A stretch of 18,996 nt of DNA from JARYLZ01 sp964388275 (GTDB taxonomy: Bacteria > Bacteroidota > Ignavibacteria > SZUA-365), in NCBI GenBank assembly GCA_964388275.1, contig CAYLZD010000050.1:1-18996 (forward strand), read 5' to 3'. Position numbers and translations under genes: made by a program. The notes below the pieces were generated by a model. That model was not told the DNA's origin and did no database searches. It saw only the letters and a list, made by a program, of their open reading frames with translations. How positions within the stretch are numbered: the first letter of the stretch is position 1; each line of letters starts with the position of its first letter. This document shows, one piece after another, positions 1-9,078 of this stretch.

Positions 1-348
1 TCATGGCGCCCTCCTCGGCGATGAGTGTGTTTTAGAAATCTATACTTCAAAGGAACTATACATCAGAATCTGGAGATAAACAAGCAATTCTGCCAAGATG
101 TCACATTGCAGCCGTCGGAGGGCAGCGAACTTATCAAGACAGAGCGGCAAATCATGAGAGACTTCATCGGACTTTTCAACCATCGCGGCGCGCGGTCATA
201 TCTTTTTTTGCCGGATACGCGATCGGGCATTGAAAGCGGAGCAACGGCTTCATATATTCGGCACAGATACAGGCAACCGCGGCGCCGCGGAAACGAAGGT
301 CGGAGCGCCCGGACCCTGTCAGGCGGCGAATCAAAAAACCAGGCACCC
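1..348. other. Intergenic region upstream of the first DUF362 gene
   Basis: An open frame runs through this stretch into the downstream gene, but a Tat signal beginning at 349 must be N-terminal, so I treat 25-348 as non-coding. On the minus strand an ATG at 4-2 is preceded by a purine-rich GAGGAGGGCGCC, a good Shine-Dalgarno context. A divergent gene may thus start here and leave the window; only its first codon is visible. Positions 25-180 are richer in A+T than the flanking genes, as expected of a promoter region. Confidence 0.45.
55..83 (-). promoter_or_regulatory. Candidate sigma70-like promoter, leftward
   Basis: Read on the minus strand, TTGTTT (83-78) is followed after exactly 17 bases by TATAGT (60-55), five of six matches to TATAAT. 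It would drive the possible leftward gene whose ATG lies at 4-2. Bacteroidota often use a different promoter consensus, so this is only a pattern match. Confidence 0.25.
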
Positions 349-1959
349 ATGTCCAAGCATCGTCGCACCCGTCGTGAATTCATCAGAGCCGGCTCCGCGC
401 TGGCGGGACTGGCATCGTTCGCTCCGGCTGCGGTTTTCGCCGGGAAGGCTGCCGCGCGAACGCCGGAAGGCAAGTTAGCCGCCGCGTACAAGTATCCGAA
501 TCCGGGAAAAATCGTAATCGTCGAGCATCCGGACTCCGTGCTCGGCTACAACAACGTGAACGAGAGCATCGTGCAGCAGATGTTCGACGCCGGCATCATG
601 GCTTTCACCGGCATCACCTCCTCTCCCTCGGCCGCGCTGGCCTCGCTCTTTCCCGGACTCACGGCCTCCAAGAAAATCGCGATCAAACCGAATCTGATCA
701 ACTCCACGGTCCCGACACGCAAGGAAGTCGTCAAGGCCGTTATCAACCGCCTGACCGGCATGCTCGGCGGTTTCCCGGCCGCGAATATCACGCTTTACGA
801 ACGCCACAGCTTTTCTTCTTCCGGCTACACGGCCTCGTATTTCGGTCACTCGGTGAACCTCGTAGTCGACTCATCCTTTCCCAATCTCGGTTACACGATT
901 TACTGCGACGGCGCGAACAGGCCTTACAGCCGCTCGCTTTACGAAGCCGACTATCTGATCAACATGCCCGTGGCGAAGGACCACAGCTGCAGCGCCGCGC
1001 TCAATTTCACCTTCTCGTTCAAAAACCACATGGGCACCGTCAATCCCGGCGGATCGCTCGGCATACACTGCAACAAAAACGCGGTGCTGGACATAATGGC
1101 CTCCGGAGTAATGACGACGAAGCAGCGCCTGATCATACTGGACGCCCTGTTCGCGATCTACAACGGAGGCCCCGGCGGCTCCCCGCAGGCGGCGCCAAAA
1201 AAAATCATGATCGCGCAGGATCCCGTGACGCTCGACGCGCAGGGGCGTCTGCTGATCAACGCGCTGAGAGCGGCCAACGGCCGCAGTCCCAAAGCCGGCA
1301 CATACATCGACGAAGCCGCCGCCACGCCGTACGAGATAGGCATCGCCGACCCGAGTCTCATGCAGGTGGTCAACATTTACCTGCCGGTGCGGCTCTCGAT
1401 GTTCACGGCCCTGCGCGACGGCCGCAAAGTGATTCTCCGCTGGGCCACCGAGGAAGAACGCAACAACGCGGGCTTCGCGGTTGAAAGAAAATCGGGATCG
1501 CAAGGAGACTGGCATCGGCTCGGTTTCGTCGAAGGCGCGGGCACGACCGCGCAAAGACGCGAGTATTCCTGGACGGACCTGCCGGGTGACGGGACGGAAA
1601 CGAACGGCTCGCTTTTTTACCGGTTGAGACAGACGGATTTCGACGGTTCACAAGTCCTGTCGCGAGAGATAGAACTCCCCATCAAGCCCGGCGAGAACGC
1701 GTGGCTGCTGGAACAGAACTACCCGAATCCCTTCTCGTCGAACTCCGACATACCCGCATATCTTCCGCGCGCATGCCGCCTGTTTCTGGAGGTGCTGGAC
1801 GCAAAAGGCGCCCGGATGGCCGTTCTCTGCGACCGGGAGATGGCCGCCGGCATGCACTATTTCCGTTGGGACGCGCGCGAGGCGGCGCCGGGAGCGTATA
1901 TTTGCAGAGGCAGCGCGGAGAACGGCACAAAAGAAATTCAGATGCTGCTGGTCAGATAA
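349..1959 (+). CDS. Tat-exported DUF362 protein with C-terminal T9SS sorting domain
   Basis: Predicted 536-residue secreted protein of the DUF362 family (COG2006-like), biochemical function unknown. I chose the ATG at 349 because it opens a Tat signal (TRREFI, then a hydrophobic stretch); upstream in-frame starts would bury it. The DUF362 core (about 45-345) shows the family marks: K113-P-N, P-V-A-K210-D-H212, F-K225-N-H-M-G and a GGPGG loop. Residues about 347-450 resemble a fibronectin-III/Ig-like domain. About 451-536 is a T9SS type A sorting domain with the hallmark NYPNPF at 457-462. The protein is probably released to, or anchored at, the cell surface. It is a tandem paralogue of the next gene, 12 bases downstream, which lacks the inserted domain. 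Tat export followed by T9SS is unusual. Family call is firm; function is not known. Confidence 0.85.
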   Translation: MSKHRRTRREFIRAGSALAGLASFAPAAVFAGKAAARTPEGKLAAAYKYPNPGKIVIVEHPDSVLGYNNVNESIVQQMFDAGIMAFTGITSSPSAALASLFPGLTASKKIAIKPNLINSTVPTRKEVVKAVINRLTGMLGGFPAANITLYERHSFSSSGYTASYFGHSVNLVVDSSFPNLGYTIYCDGANRPYSRSLYEADYLINMPVAKDHSCSAALNFTFSFKNHMGTVNPGGSLGIHCNKNAVLDIMASGVMTTKQRLIILDALFAIYNGGPGGSPQAAPKKIMIAQDPVTLDAQGRLLINALRAANGRSPKAGTYIDEAAATPYEIGIADPSLMQVVNIYLPVRLSMFTALRDGRKVILRWATEEERNNAGFAVERKSGSQGDWHRLGFVEGAGTTAQRREYSWTDLPGDGTETNGSLFYRLRQTDFDGSQVLSREIELPIKPGENAWLLEQNYPNPFSSNSDIPAYLPRACRLFLEVLDAKGARMAVLCDREMAAGMHYFRWDAREAAPGAYICRGSAENGTKEIQMLLVR

Positions 1960-1971
1960 CAGAGAAACGCA

Positions 1972-3264
1972 ATGGCGACGGACAGAAGACATTTCATACT
2001 GAACGCCGCGGCACTGGCCGCGGCGGCGTCCATGCCGGGCGGGCCGGCGCGCGCTCTCTCCACGGCCTCGGCGCCCTCCTTCAAGTATCCGAACCCGGGC
2101 CGTCTCGTCATCGTCAAGGACGAGCGCGCCGTGCTCGGGCTCAACAAGGTGGACGAGAACATCGTGCAGTCGATGTTCGACGCAGCAATAACGGGTTTCA
2201 CGGGAATAAACAGTTCGCCGTCGGAGGCCCTCGCTTCCCTGTTCCCAGGCTTGACGAAGTCGTCGCGCATCGCAATAAAACCGAACCTCATCAACTCCGC
2301 CGTGCCCACGCGGAAGGAACTCGTAAAGGCGGTGATCAGGCGGTTGACGGGCATGCTCGGTGGATTTCCCGCCGAAAACATACTCCTTTACGAAAGGCAT
2401 TCCTTCCCGTCCTGCGGTTACACGGCTCAATACTTCGGCTTCCCGGTCAAGCTGACCGTCGATTCCTCTTTCCCCGATCTCGGCTACAGGATTCTGTGCG
2501 ACAGAAAGGAAAGGCCTTACAGCAAGACGCTGCACGACGCGGATTTCCTCGTGAACATGCCCGTGCTGAAGGATCACGGCTGCTCGATGAATTTCACGAT
2601 GGCATTCAAGAATCACATGGGCACCGTCAACCCCGGTGGCTCGCTGGGCATCTGCAGCAACAAACGCGCAGTGCTCGACATCATGGCCGACGAGGTGATG
2701 ACCGTCAAACAGCGGGTGGTGATAATGGACTGCCTCTACGCGATCATCAACGGAGGCCCCGGCGGATCGCCGCAGGAGACGCCGTGCGCCGTCTGCGTCT
2801 CGCAGGATCCCGTGACGAACGACTACATCGGGCGTGAAATAATAAACGCCTACCGCTCCGCCGCTGCGTACGCTCCGAAAAAGGGATCGTACATCGAAGA
2901 GGCCGCAGCCGACCCGTACGTTCTCGGAGTGTGCGATCCGGCGCAGATGGACGTCCGGAGAATAGACATGACGACCGGAAACGCGGAGGCGCCTGAGCCC
3001 GCCGCGTGGATTCTTTCCGACGCTTATCCCAATCCGTTCTCGCGGGCGACGGAATTTCAACTGGAGCTCCCGGAAAGCGCCGTTATCACGGCGGAAGTGT
3101 ATTCTTACGAAGGAAGAAGAAGAGCCGTGCTGCACAGCGGACCCGCGCGGCCGGGCACGACGCTCCTGAGATGGTCGCCGTCGGGCGAAGCGCCGGGAAT
3201 GTACTTGCTTCATGTGACCGCCCTCGGGCATGAAGCTGTGAGAAAAATACTCTATTGTCCGTAA
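1972..3264 (+). CDS. Tat-exported DUF362 protein with T9SS sorting domain (tandem paralogue)
   Basis: 430-residue DUF362 protein, closely similar to the preceding gene across the whole core, so the pair arose by tandem duplication. The N-terminus (DRRHFI then an alanine-rich hydrophobic run) is a Tat-type signal. Core motifs are K103-P-N, P-V-L-K200-D-H202 and F-K213-N-H-M-G. The T9SS type A sorting domain starts near residue 343, with YPNPF at 352-356, and joins the core directly without the Ig-like domain of its neighbour. The protein ends KILYCP, a slightly atypical terminus for a sorting domain. It sits 12 bases after the first gene and is likely co-transcribed. It is inferred to be a cell-surface or secreted protein; no substrate can be assigned. 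Confidence 0.85.
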   Translation: MATDRRHFILNAAALAAAASMPGGPARALSTASAPSFKYPNPGRLVIVKDERAVLGLNKVDENIVQSMFDAAITGFTGINSSPSEALASLFPGLTKSSRIAIKPNLINSAVPTRKELVKAVIRRLTGMLGGFPAENILLYERHSFPSCGYTAQYFGFPVKLTVDSSFPDLGYRILCDRKERPYSKTLHDADFLVNMPVLKDHGCSMNFTMAFKNHMGTVNPGGSLGICSNKRAVLDIMADEVMTVKQRVVIMDCLYAIINGGPGGSPQETPCAVCVSQDPVTNDYIGREIINAYRSAAAYAPKKGSYIEEAAADPYVLGVCDPAQMDVRRIDMTTGNAEAPEPAAWILSDAYPNPFSRATEFQLELPESAVITAEVYSYEGRRRAVLHSGPARPGTTLLRWSPSGEAPGMYLLHVTALGHEAVRKILYCP

Positions 3265-3332
3265 ATTACGGCCGCGCCCCCATTTCCCCCGGCAACCGCT
3301 CCGATCACAAGACAGAAAAGTCAAATCCTGAA

Positions 3333-3881
3333 ATGAAACTTATCCTGCCAGTTCTCCTGCTCCTGCCGGCCGCGGTTTTCGTATCCTGCGACAAATCCGA
3401 TTCGACTTCCGATCCCGCGGTCGTTACGATCATCGATCTTTTGCCGCGCGATAATGAAATCAGCGGATGGAACCGATCCGCCCGCGCATGGGCCGCCCGC
3501 AACAAGGAGGAGCTGCAAAATGAAATCGACGGCGGCTTCGAGATCTTCGTCAATCACGGCTTCGTGGAAGGCGCCATGCAATCGTACACCGGCACGGTGA
3601 ACGCGCAGTCCGGCGTCGACTGCGACGTGGAAGTTTATGATCAGCGCGACTCACAGGGATCGCGCGGTCTTTTCGACGATCCGGAAAAGGCGTTTTCCAA
3701 TCCAATTGCTCCCGCGAGACCTCCTTCCGCGGACGCTCAGATACAGAAGGACGTTTTCTCCTACCGGATGAAATTCACCAAGGGCAAGTATTACGTAACG
3801 ATAACCGTAGGAAGCAGCGACGACAAGGCCCAGGAAGTGATCGAGATTTTCGGCAACAACATCGCCGCGAAAATCCGCTGA
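3333..3881 (+). CDS. DUF6599-like lipoprotein
   Basis: 182-residue predicted lipoprotein. I chose the ATG at 3333 because it gives a compact signal peptide ending in F-V-S-C19; the in-frame ORF opens earlier, at 3255, but overlaps the previous gene and would bury the signal. The mature part resembles the first half of the DUF6599 protein encoded at 9838-10719: LLPRDNEISGW aligns with YLPRDGEVSGW, EIDGGFEIFVNHGF (64-77) with the YINGGADVYLDYGF motif, then VEVYDQ, FSYRMKFTKGKYYVTIT and a C-terminal helix. The family function is unknown. The gene lies between DUF362 genes, 68 bases after one and 26 before the next, suggesting that the two families work together. It would sit on the periplasmic or outer face, anchored by lipid. 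Confidence 0.7.
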   Translation: MKLILPVLLLLPAAVFVSCDKSDSTSDPAVVTIIDLLPRDNEISGWNRSARAWAARNKEELQNEIDGGFEIFVNHGFVEGAMQSYTGTVNAQSGVDCDVEVYDQRDSQGSRGLFDDPEKAFSNPIAPARPPSADAQIQKDVFSYRMKFTKGKYYVTITVGSSDDKAQEVIEIFGNNIAAKIR

Positions 3882-3907
3882 AACAGAATACCAAATCCCC
3901 GACACTC

Positions 3908-4825
3908 ATGTATTCACGCAGACAGTTTTTCCTCGCAGGCCTGGCAGGCGCCGCGGCGCTGCGTTCATTCGACGCCCGCGCCATCGGCCGCCTCATCCAA
4001 AACGACATATACGACCTTTCCATAGTGCGCGGCGCGGACATACCCGCCAACGTGAAGGCGGCCGTGGATGCGATTGGCGGCATGAGCGCTTTCGTCAAAC
4101 CCGGCGATACGGTGTTGCTGAAGCCGAACATGTCATTCGCAAATCCCCCCGAGTGGGGATCGACCACGCACCCAGAGGTGATACGCACGGCGGCCGCAAT
4201 GTGCGCGGCCGCTGGGGCCAAGCGCGTAATAGTCGTCGAATATCCGATGAGCAGGGCACAATTGTGCTTCGAACGCAGCGGAATGACGGCCCTCGCCGCG
4301 GATTGCAGGGATTTTACCTTTCTCGAGTTGAAGGAGGAGTCGCAGTTCGAGACCGTGCCCGTGCACGGGGGAATCGAAGTGAACGAACTCGCCATACCGA
4401 AAATTCTCGGCAAATGCGACGTGTTCATAAATCTGCCGACGGCCAAGGCGCACTCGGCGACCGACGTGAGTTTCGGATTGAAGAATCTGATGGGACTTTT
4501 CTGGGACAGACGGCGCTTCCACAAACCGCTGAATCTTCATGAGGCGATAGCGGACCTCGCGAGCATACTGCGCCCGCAGCTCACGATCATGGACGCCACA
4601 TGGCTGCTGCTGACAAACGGCCCGCAAGGCCCAGGCAAGGTGGAACACGCGAGGACCATCATCGCCGGCGCGGCGCCGCTGGCTGTGGACGCCGCTTCAT
4701 GCGGCCTGGGCCAATGGAACGGACGCGCGACAGCGCCCGCACAGGTGCGGCATCTGGCGCGAGCGGAGGAACGAGGACTCGGTTCTCTCGATTTATCGAA
4801 ACTGCGGATTTTCAGAAATACCTGA
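3908..4825 (+). CDS. Tat-exported DUF362 protein
   Basis: 305-residue DUF362 protein with a classical Tat signal (YSRRQFFLAGLAG at the N-terminus, cleavage probably near residue 25). Core marks are L-K72-P-N, P-T-A-K180-A-H182, L-K192-N-L-M-G and NGPQG from residue 237. It has no sorting domain, so it is predicted periplasmic, unlike the first two paralogues. In sequence it is closer to the minus-strand DUF362 protein (12438-13415): both have GIGGMSAFV or AIGGMSAFV, CFERSG or CYQRSG, and LKNL. It starts 26 bases after the DUF6599-like lipoprotein with no clear Shine-Dalgarno site, and ends 47 bases before the large propeller protein. Biochemical role unknown. Confidence 0.85.
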   Translation: MYSRRQFFLAGLAGAAALRSFDARAIGRLIQNDIYDLSIVRGADIPANVKAAVDAIGGMSAFVKPGDTVLLKPNMSFANPPEWGSTTHPEVIRTAAAMCAAAGAKRVIVVEYPMSRAQLCFERSGMTALAADCRDFTFLELKEESQFETVPVHGGIEVNELAIPKILGKCDVFINLPTAKAHSATDVSFGLKNLMGLFWDRRRFHKPLNLHEAIADLASILRPQLTIMDATWLLLTNGPQGPGKVEHARTIIAGAAPLAVDAASCGLGQWNGRATAPAQVRHLARAEERGLGSLDLSKLRIFRNT

Positions 4826-4872
4826 GCGGCAACCGATTGCCCGGCAATGCCGCCGCCAGAGTCCGCAATAAG

Positions 4873-7800
4873 ATGCCCGAAGCTTACGGGATCGGGAAAT
4901 ATTTTCTCTTCTCACGGGCCGCGTGGTCGGCGGCGGCGCTTCTTTTAATCCTCAGTCCCGACCACCTCCCGGCGCAACTGAGGAGACATTCACCCGACCG
5001 GAACAGCGACGCCCTCCAAATACAGGACGCCTTGTGGGTAGGAACGGACAGAGGATTGTTCCGCTACAGGGGCGCCGACAACACTTGGTCGATGCGCGGC
5101 GCAGAGTCAGGCCTGATCTCGAACAGGATCACGCGCCTGTTCGGCGAGGCCGACGCGTTATGGATAGGGACGGACCAGGGAGTCACGCGCCATGATCTCA
5201 GGGCGAATTCGACCACATCATGGAGAGGCGGCGGCGTGCTGCCGCCGGGTCGCGTGCTCTGTTTCGCCGCAGGAGAAGACGACGTCTGGGCGGGCACGGA
5301 AAACGGCGCGGCGCGTTTCGACAAGCTGATTGAACAGTGGCAGCGTCTCGACGCTTCCGCAGGCCTTGCGGGTGAAAAAGTATTCGAGATCGGGATACGT
5401 GAAGGCAGAGCATGGCTGGCGACAGACAGCGCAATCAACGAATACGACCCCAGATACGAGAGATGGCGCATTTTCCGCGACCCGGACGGCGGCAGCGCCT
5501 TTATTGACGCGTTTTCCGCCGGGCCGTATTTCTGGCTGCTGCGCGAGCATGAATTCCTGCGCTTCGATCCATCGGCCGGCACTTTCCAGCGCTACTCCCC
5601 GCAAGGGATCACAAGCGTGACGGAAATCCGCATGATTTTCATCGACGGAAGCTCGTTCTGGATACAAGCCTCCGATAATTTGTGGCAGTACGACGCCCAA
5701 AACGACGGATTCAGGCCGTTCAGGGATGTGGAGAATCTGCCCGACCGGCGCATACAGGCCGTTGCGATGGCAGCGGCGGCGGACATCTGGTTCGCTACCG
5801 AGGCGGGACTGACGCGCTACGAGGAGCGCGCCACGGGAAAGGTCTGGACGCCTTACACGACGGCAGGCGGCCTGCCGTTCACACAATGCCGCTTTCTTTT
5901 TCCGTCGGGCGGAGGCGTGACGGCGTTCACCGACAGCATAATCGCCACCCTGCGCGTCGCGGAGTCGCGCTGGCTCACCTTGCCGCTCCCCGCGCCGAGC
6001 GATTCCGCCGGCGCGACGTATTTCACTCTGGATCCATCCCGCGGAACCGGATTCGTATTCGGCGGCGGCTGGCGGTTGTCGTTCACCGGCTCGCGCGCCT
6101 CATGGCTGATCCGCGAACCGCTCGGAAGCGGGACCTCGACTTCGCAGAATTTCGATCTCAAGGCGAGGCTGGATCTCGGCGGGAAGCGCACGATTACCGC
6201 GTCGTACAACGATGTGGATTACAGCGACGTAAGGATAGGCGCGGAATACCGCGGAGCGGAAAACGACCTGTTGCAGGTTCTGCAGGCGGGAGATGTGCGC
6301 GTGGAACAGGGCGCCCGATCGCTGTTACAATCCTTCGGATTGTACGGGGGCGCAGGACGAATAGATATAGGAGCGAGAACTCCCAAATACAGCCGGCCGC
6401 TGCTGGAATTAAGCGCGGCGGCGGGACATCAGACCACGGCCACGGTCACGGAAGTGTTTGTCGGCGGAAATACGGCCAAATATTCCAGAATCATCGCAGG
6501 CAACTTCCGCCGGCGCGAGTTCTTCCGGCTGGATGAAGAACATAGAGACCTCAGGATCGGGGTCTCCCCATTCGATCTGTATCTCGAACAGACAGCCGGA
6601 TCGGCTCCGACGCGCAATTCGCTCGTCGATGAAAGCATCGCCGGAAAAACCGCGACCTGGTTGCGTCTGGAGCCCGCGCGCGATTACTCTCTCGACGCCG
6701 AACGCGGGATAGTCCGAATGACGGCGCCCGTGGACGCCGCGGCTCTCGCGGCCCGATTCACGGCGGGCGGCGCCGCGCGCGAAGTCATACTGTCTTCACC
6801 GACCGACACGTCAAGAGAGATGCGCAACGTTTACTTCGTCGGCGCGCGAAACATCATACCGCGCACCTTTTTTCTGGATCCGACAGCGCCGGAATGGGGT
6901 CTCGACAGGGACGGCGACGGCCGCGTGGACGCGGAGTTCATGGATTACGAGAACGGTTTTCTTCGTTTCCCGTCCACGCTTCCCTTTCCCTTGCCGGGCC
7001 GGGTGATAGAAGCGACGTTTCTTACTACCACGCCTTCATACAGTTTGAAGCAGAATCGCCTGATAAGGGGATCGGAGAGACTCCTGGTCGACGGGCGCCT
7101 GATGAAGGCGGGCGAGGATTACGTGCTCGATTACACGAGCGGCGCCTTGTCGTTCACCCGCGACGGCGCCGTGCTGGACGACAGCCGCATCGAGATAACC
7201 TACGAACACGTCAGCAACGATCCAGAACGCCGTTATGCGCAGGCGGGCGTCACCGCATCCCCATCCGACTTCCTGCAGGCGAGCGTATGCGCGGGAAACT
7301 TCGGCCTCAACCGCGATGCAGGCTCGGAATACGGCGGAAACACGACTTACCTGCACGCGCTTGCCGAAGCGCGCGTTCAAAGCGGCGCCCTGGATCTGCG
7401 CATGGCTCCGGAGTTTTCCCGCTCCTTTGCGCTGCGCTCTGCGCCGGGGATATCCGGAAGCGATTCCAGGCGTCATGCCGATGCAATGGCTCTTTTCACC
7501 GCGGCAAGTTACGGACCCGCGCGCCTCACGCTGCATGCGCGCAGTTGGGATCCGGCATATGAAAGCATGTTCGAGCGCGATTACGCGGGAGGCACGCTGC
7601 TCAACCAGACGACGATAGAAGGCGAAATCGACATCACGTCCTCGCTGCGGGTGTTCGGAACCTGGCAAGGGCGCGGCGACGAGGACGGATGGAAGGTGAA
7701 CGAATCCACGCTTGATGGAGGCATCAGGTGGTTCGAAACGGATCTCCCGTCGATCACGTTGCGATTCTTGCGAGGCGCGGAAGGTTACAGCCGCATCGCA

Positions 7801-9078
7801 CAGGAAGGCGAAACTCTTCACAGGCGCGGCGCAGGACTTCGCAATGCGATACGCGCCGACGTGCAGTACACCGCCTCTCCGGGAATGCTCGGATTTCTGG
7901 GCTTGTCCTCGGCAAACCTCGTATCGTACTTCCGTTACGCCGTGGACGATCATCCTCCCGCATCCACGCTTCCATGGACGGGGACTCCCGATTCGATCAC
8001 TCATTTGAACATGTACCTGCGCATCAACGCTTCGCCCAGGCCGATGTTCGCGGTTTCGACGTATTATCGCGGCGATTTGCAGTACAGCAAGCTCGGGAAC
8101 GAAGAGCTGCTGCCCGTCTTCAGCAACGAGCGACTCTTCGCCGACGCGGTAATGGAACATATCACAGGCATATCGGCGACGGCCCGCTATACCGACGATT
8201 TGCGCCTCCTCTACACTCCCGGCGCCGCACACTCATGGAACGCCGACAGCCGGCGCTCGGCGCAGTTGGGTGCGCGCTTGTCGCCTGGGGTGTTGTTACA
8301 ACCGCTGCGGTTTTTCACCCTGGAACTGAACGCCAGACGCGAGATACAGGAATATCTCACAGGCGGCCGTGACGCCAGGCCGGCCTTCCTGTCGCATTTC
8401 CTGCCGCGCGACGGCGCCGCGGAGCGTCAAACGATTTCATCGTTTCTGGAGTCGCGTCTCGAATGGCGGCCGGCCGCGGGTTTACTCGGCACGACGATTG
8501 CGCGCTTCACCGAGACCGGCATTCACAGGCTTCAGTCGGCATATCTCGACCGCCGGCGCGATCTCGTGCAGCGTGTGGACATTCAGACAAGCGGCTCTTC
8601 CATGTACACTTTGCAGATATCATACATCGACGGCAGAAATCCCTGGAGCGACTATCGGCGCCTGGCGCCGAATTTATGGACAGAGCAGCGATGGGGAGAA
8701 TACCTGCTTGGACGCTTCACGATCAACGCGCTTCACGAGATACGCAATCATGGCGCGGACGTCCTTCGAAGCGGCGAGTTTCAGCCGGGAGCCAATCTGA
8801 CACTGCAATTGCATGATTTGTCCTGGCTGCCCAAAACCGAATTGCGCTGCGACCTCTCCCTGCGCTACGGCGAAAGCGCGTCGGATCCTTCCCCCACCGC
8901 TTTCGCGCTCGAGCGCATCATTACGCGCAGCGTTACCAACTCGATTTCCCTGGACATATATCCGATCGCTTCATCCTACTTGCGTTTCGTCTTTTCGACT
9001 ACTGTGTCGGGAAGCTCACCCGCGGGCGTCACGGTTTCGACAACATCGTCGACCTTGCAGGCCGTGCTGCAATTGTAG
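4873..9078 (+). CDS. Large secreted protein: beta-propeller plus beta-rich outer-membrane-like domain
   Basis: About 1401 residues from the ATG at 4873, which opens a signal peptide (hydrophobic ALLLIL, cleavage near PAQL); the longer frame starting at 4600 overlaps the previous gene and is rejected. Residues about 50-390 contain six to seven propeller-like repeats of the form LW-G-T-GL-R-Y/F-D, with W55, W139, W181, W221, W263 and W306, similar to two-component-regulator propellers. Residue 678 onward has a DxDxDG calcium-loop-like motif (D678, D680, D682, D686). Near 747-757 is GEDY-VLDY-TSG, a pattern known from large T9SS-related or outer-membrane proteins such as SprA. The last 650 residues are rich in alternating aromatic/polar strands and end with a hydrophobic strand, suggesting an outer-membrane beta-barrel. 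It is not a full SprA (too short). Function unknown. Confidence 0.6.
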   Translation: MPEAYGIGKYFLFSRAAWSAAALLLILSPDHLPAQLRRHSPDRNSDALQIQDALWVGTDRGLFRYRGADNTWSMRGAESGLISNRITRLFGEADALWIGTDQGVTRHDLRANSTTSWRGGGVLPPGRVLCFAAGEDDVWAGTENGAARFDKLIEQWQRLDASAGLAGEKVFEIGIREGRAWLATDSAINEYDPRYERWRIFRDPDGGSAFIDAFSAGPYFWLLREHEFLRFDPSAGTFQRYSPQGITSVTEIRMIFIDGSSFWIQASDNLWQYDAQNDGFRPFRDVENLPDRRIQAVAMAAAADIWFATEAGLTRYEERATGKVWTPYTTAGGLPFTQCRFLFPSGGGVTAFTDSIIATLRVAESRWLTLPLPAPSDSAGATYFTLDPSRGTGFVFGGGWRLSFTGSRASWLIREPLGSGTSTSQNFDLKARLDLGGKRTITASYNDVDYSDVRIGAEYRGAENDLLQVLQAGDVRVEQGARSLLQSFGLYGGAGRIDIGARTPKYSRPLLELSAAAGHQTTATVTEVFVGGNTAKYSRIIAGNFRRREFFRLDEEHRDLRIGVSPFDLYLEQTAGSAPTRNSLVDESIAGKTATWLRLEPARDYSLDAERGIVRMTAPVDAAALAARFTAGGAAREVILSSPTDTSREMRNVYFVGARNIIPRTFFLDPTAPEWGLDRDGDGRVDAEFMDYENGFLRFPSTLPFPLPGRVIEATFLTTTPSYSLKQNRLIRGSERLLVDGRLMKAGEDYVLDYTSGALSFTRDGAVLDDSRIEITYEHVSNDPERRYAQAGVTASPSDFLQASVCAGNFGLNRDAGSEYGGNTTYLHALAEARVQSGALDLRMAPEFSRSFALRSAPGISGSDSRRHADAMALFTAASYGPARLTLHARSWDPAYESMFERDYAGGTLLNQTTIEGEIDITSSLRVFGTWQGRGDEDGWKVNESTLDGGIRWFETDLPSITLRFLRGAEGYSRIAQEGETLHRRGAGLRNAIRADVQYTASPGMLGFLGLSSANLVSYFRYAVDDHPPASTLPWTGTPDSITHLNMYLRINASPRPMFAVSTYYRGDLQYSKLGNEELLPVFSNERLFADAVMEHITGISATARYTDDLRLLYTPGAAHSWNADSRRSAQLGARLSPGVLLQPLRFFTLELNARREIQEYLTGGRDARPAFLSHFLPRDGAAERQTISSFLESRLEWRPAAGLLGTTIARFTETGIHRLQSAYLDRRRDLVQRVDIQTSGSSMYTLQISYIDGRNPWSDYRRLAPNLWTEQRWGEYLLGRFTINALHEIRNHGADVLRSGEFQPGANLTLQLHDLSWLPKTELRCDLSLRYGESASDPSPTAFALERIITRSVTNSISLDIYPIASSYLRFVFSTTVSGSSPAGVTVSTTSSTLQAVLQL

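Noticed and set aside
25..348. In-frame N-terminal extension of the first DUF362 protein
   Set aside because: It would place a clear Tat signal 108 residues inside the protein; the extension has no signal or domain.
1701..2837. 378-residue plus-strand open frame in another phase
   Set aside because: Overlaps two well-supported DUF362 genes; arginine-rich, without motif.
1648..3324. 558-residue open frame on the minus strand
   Set aside because: It lies opposite the second DUF362 gene and the end of the first, is rich in R, H and G, and has no recognisable motif; a GC-driven shadow.
7036..8232. 398-residue open frame opposite the propeller protein
   Set aside because: Antisense to a gene with signal peptide and repeats; no domain evidence.
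4873..9078. Full-length SprA (T9SS translocon)
   Set aside because: Only about 1400 residues, starts with a beta-propeller, and shares only a short DY-type motif with SprA.
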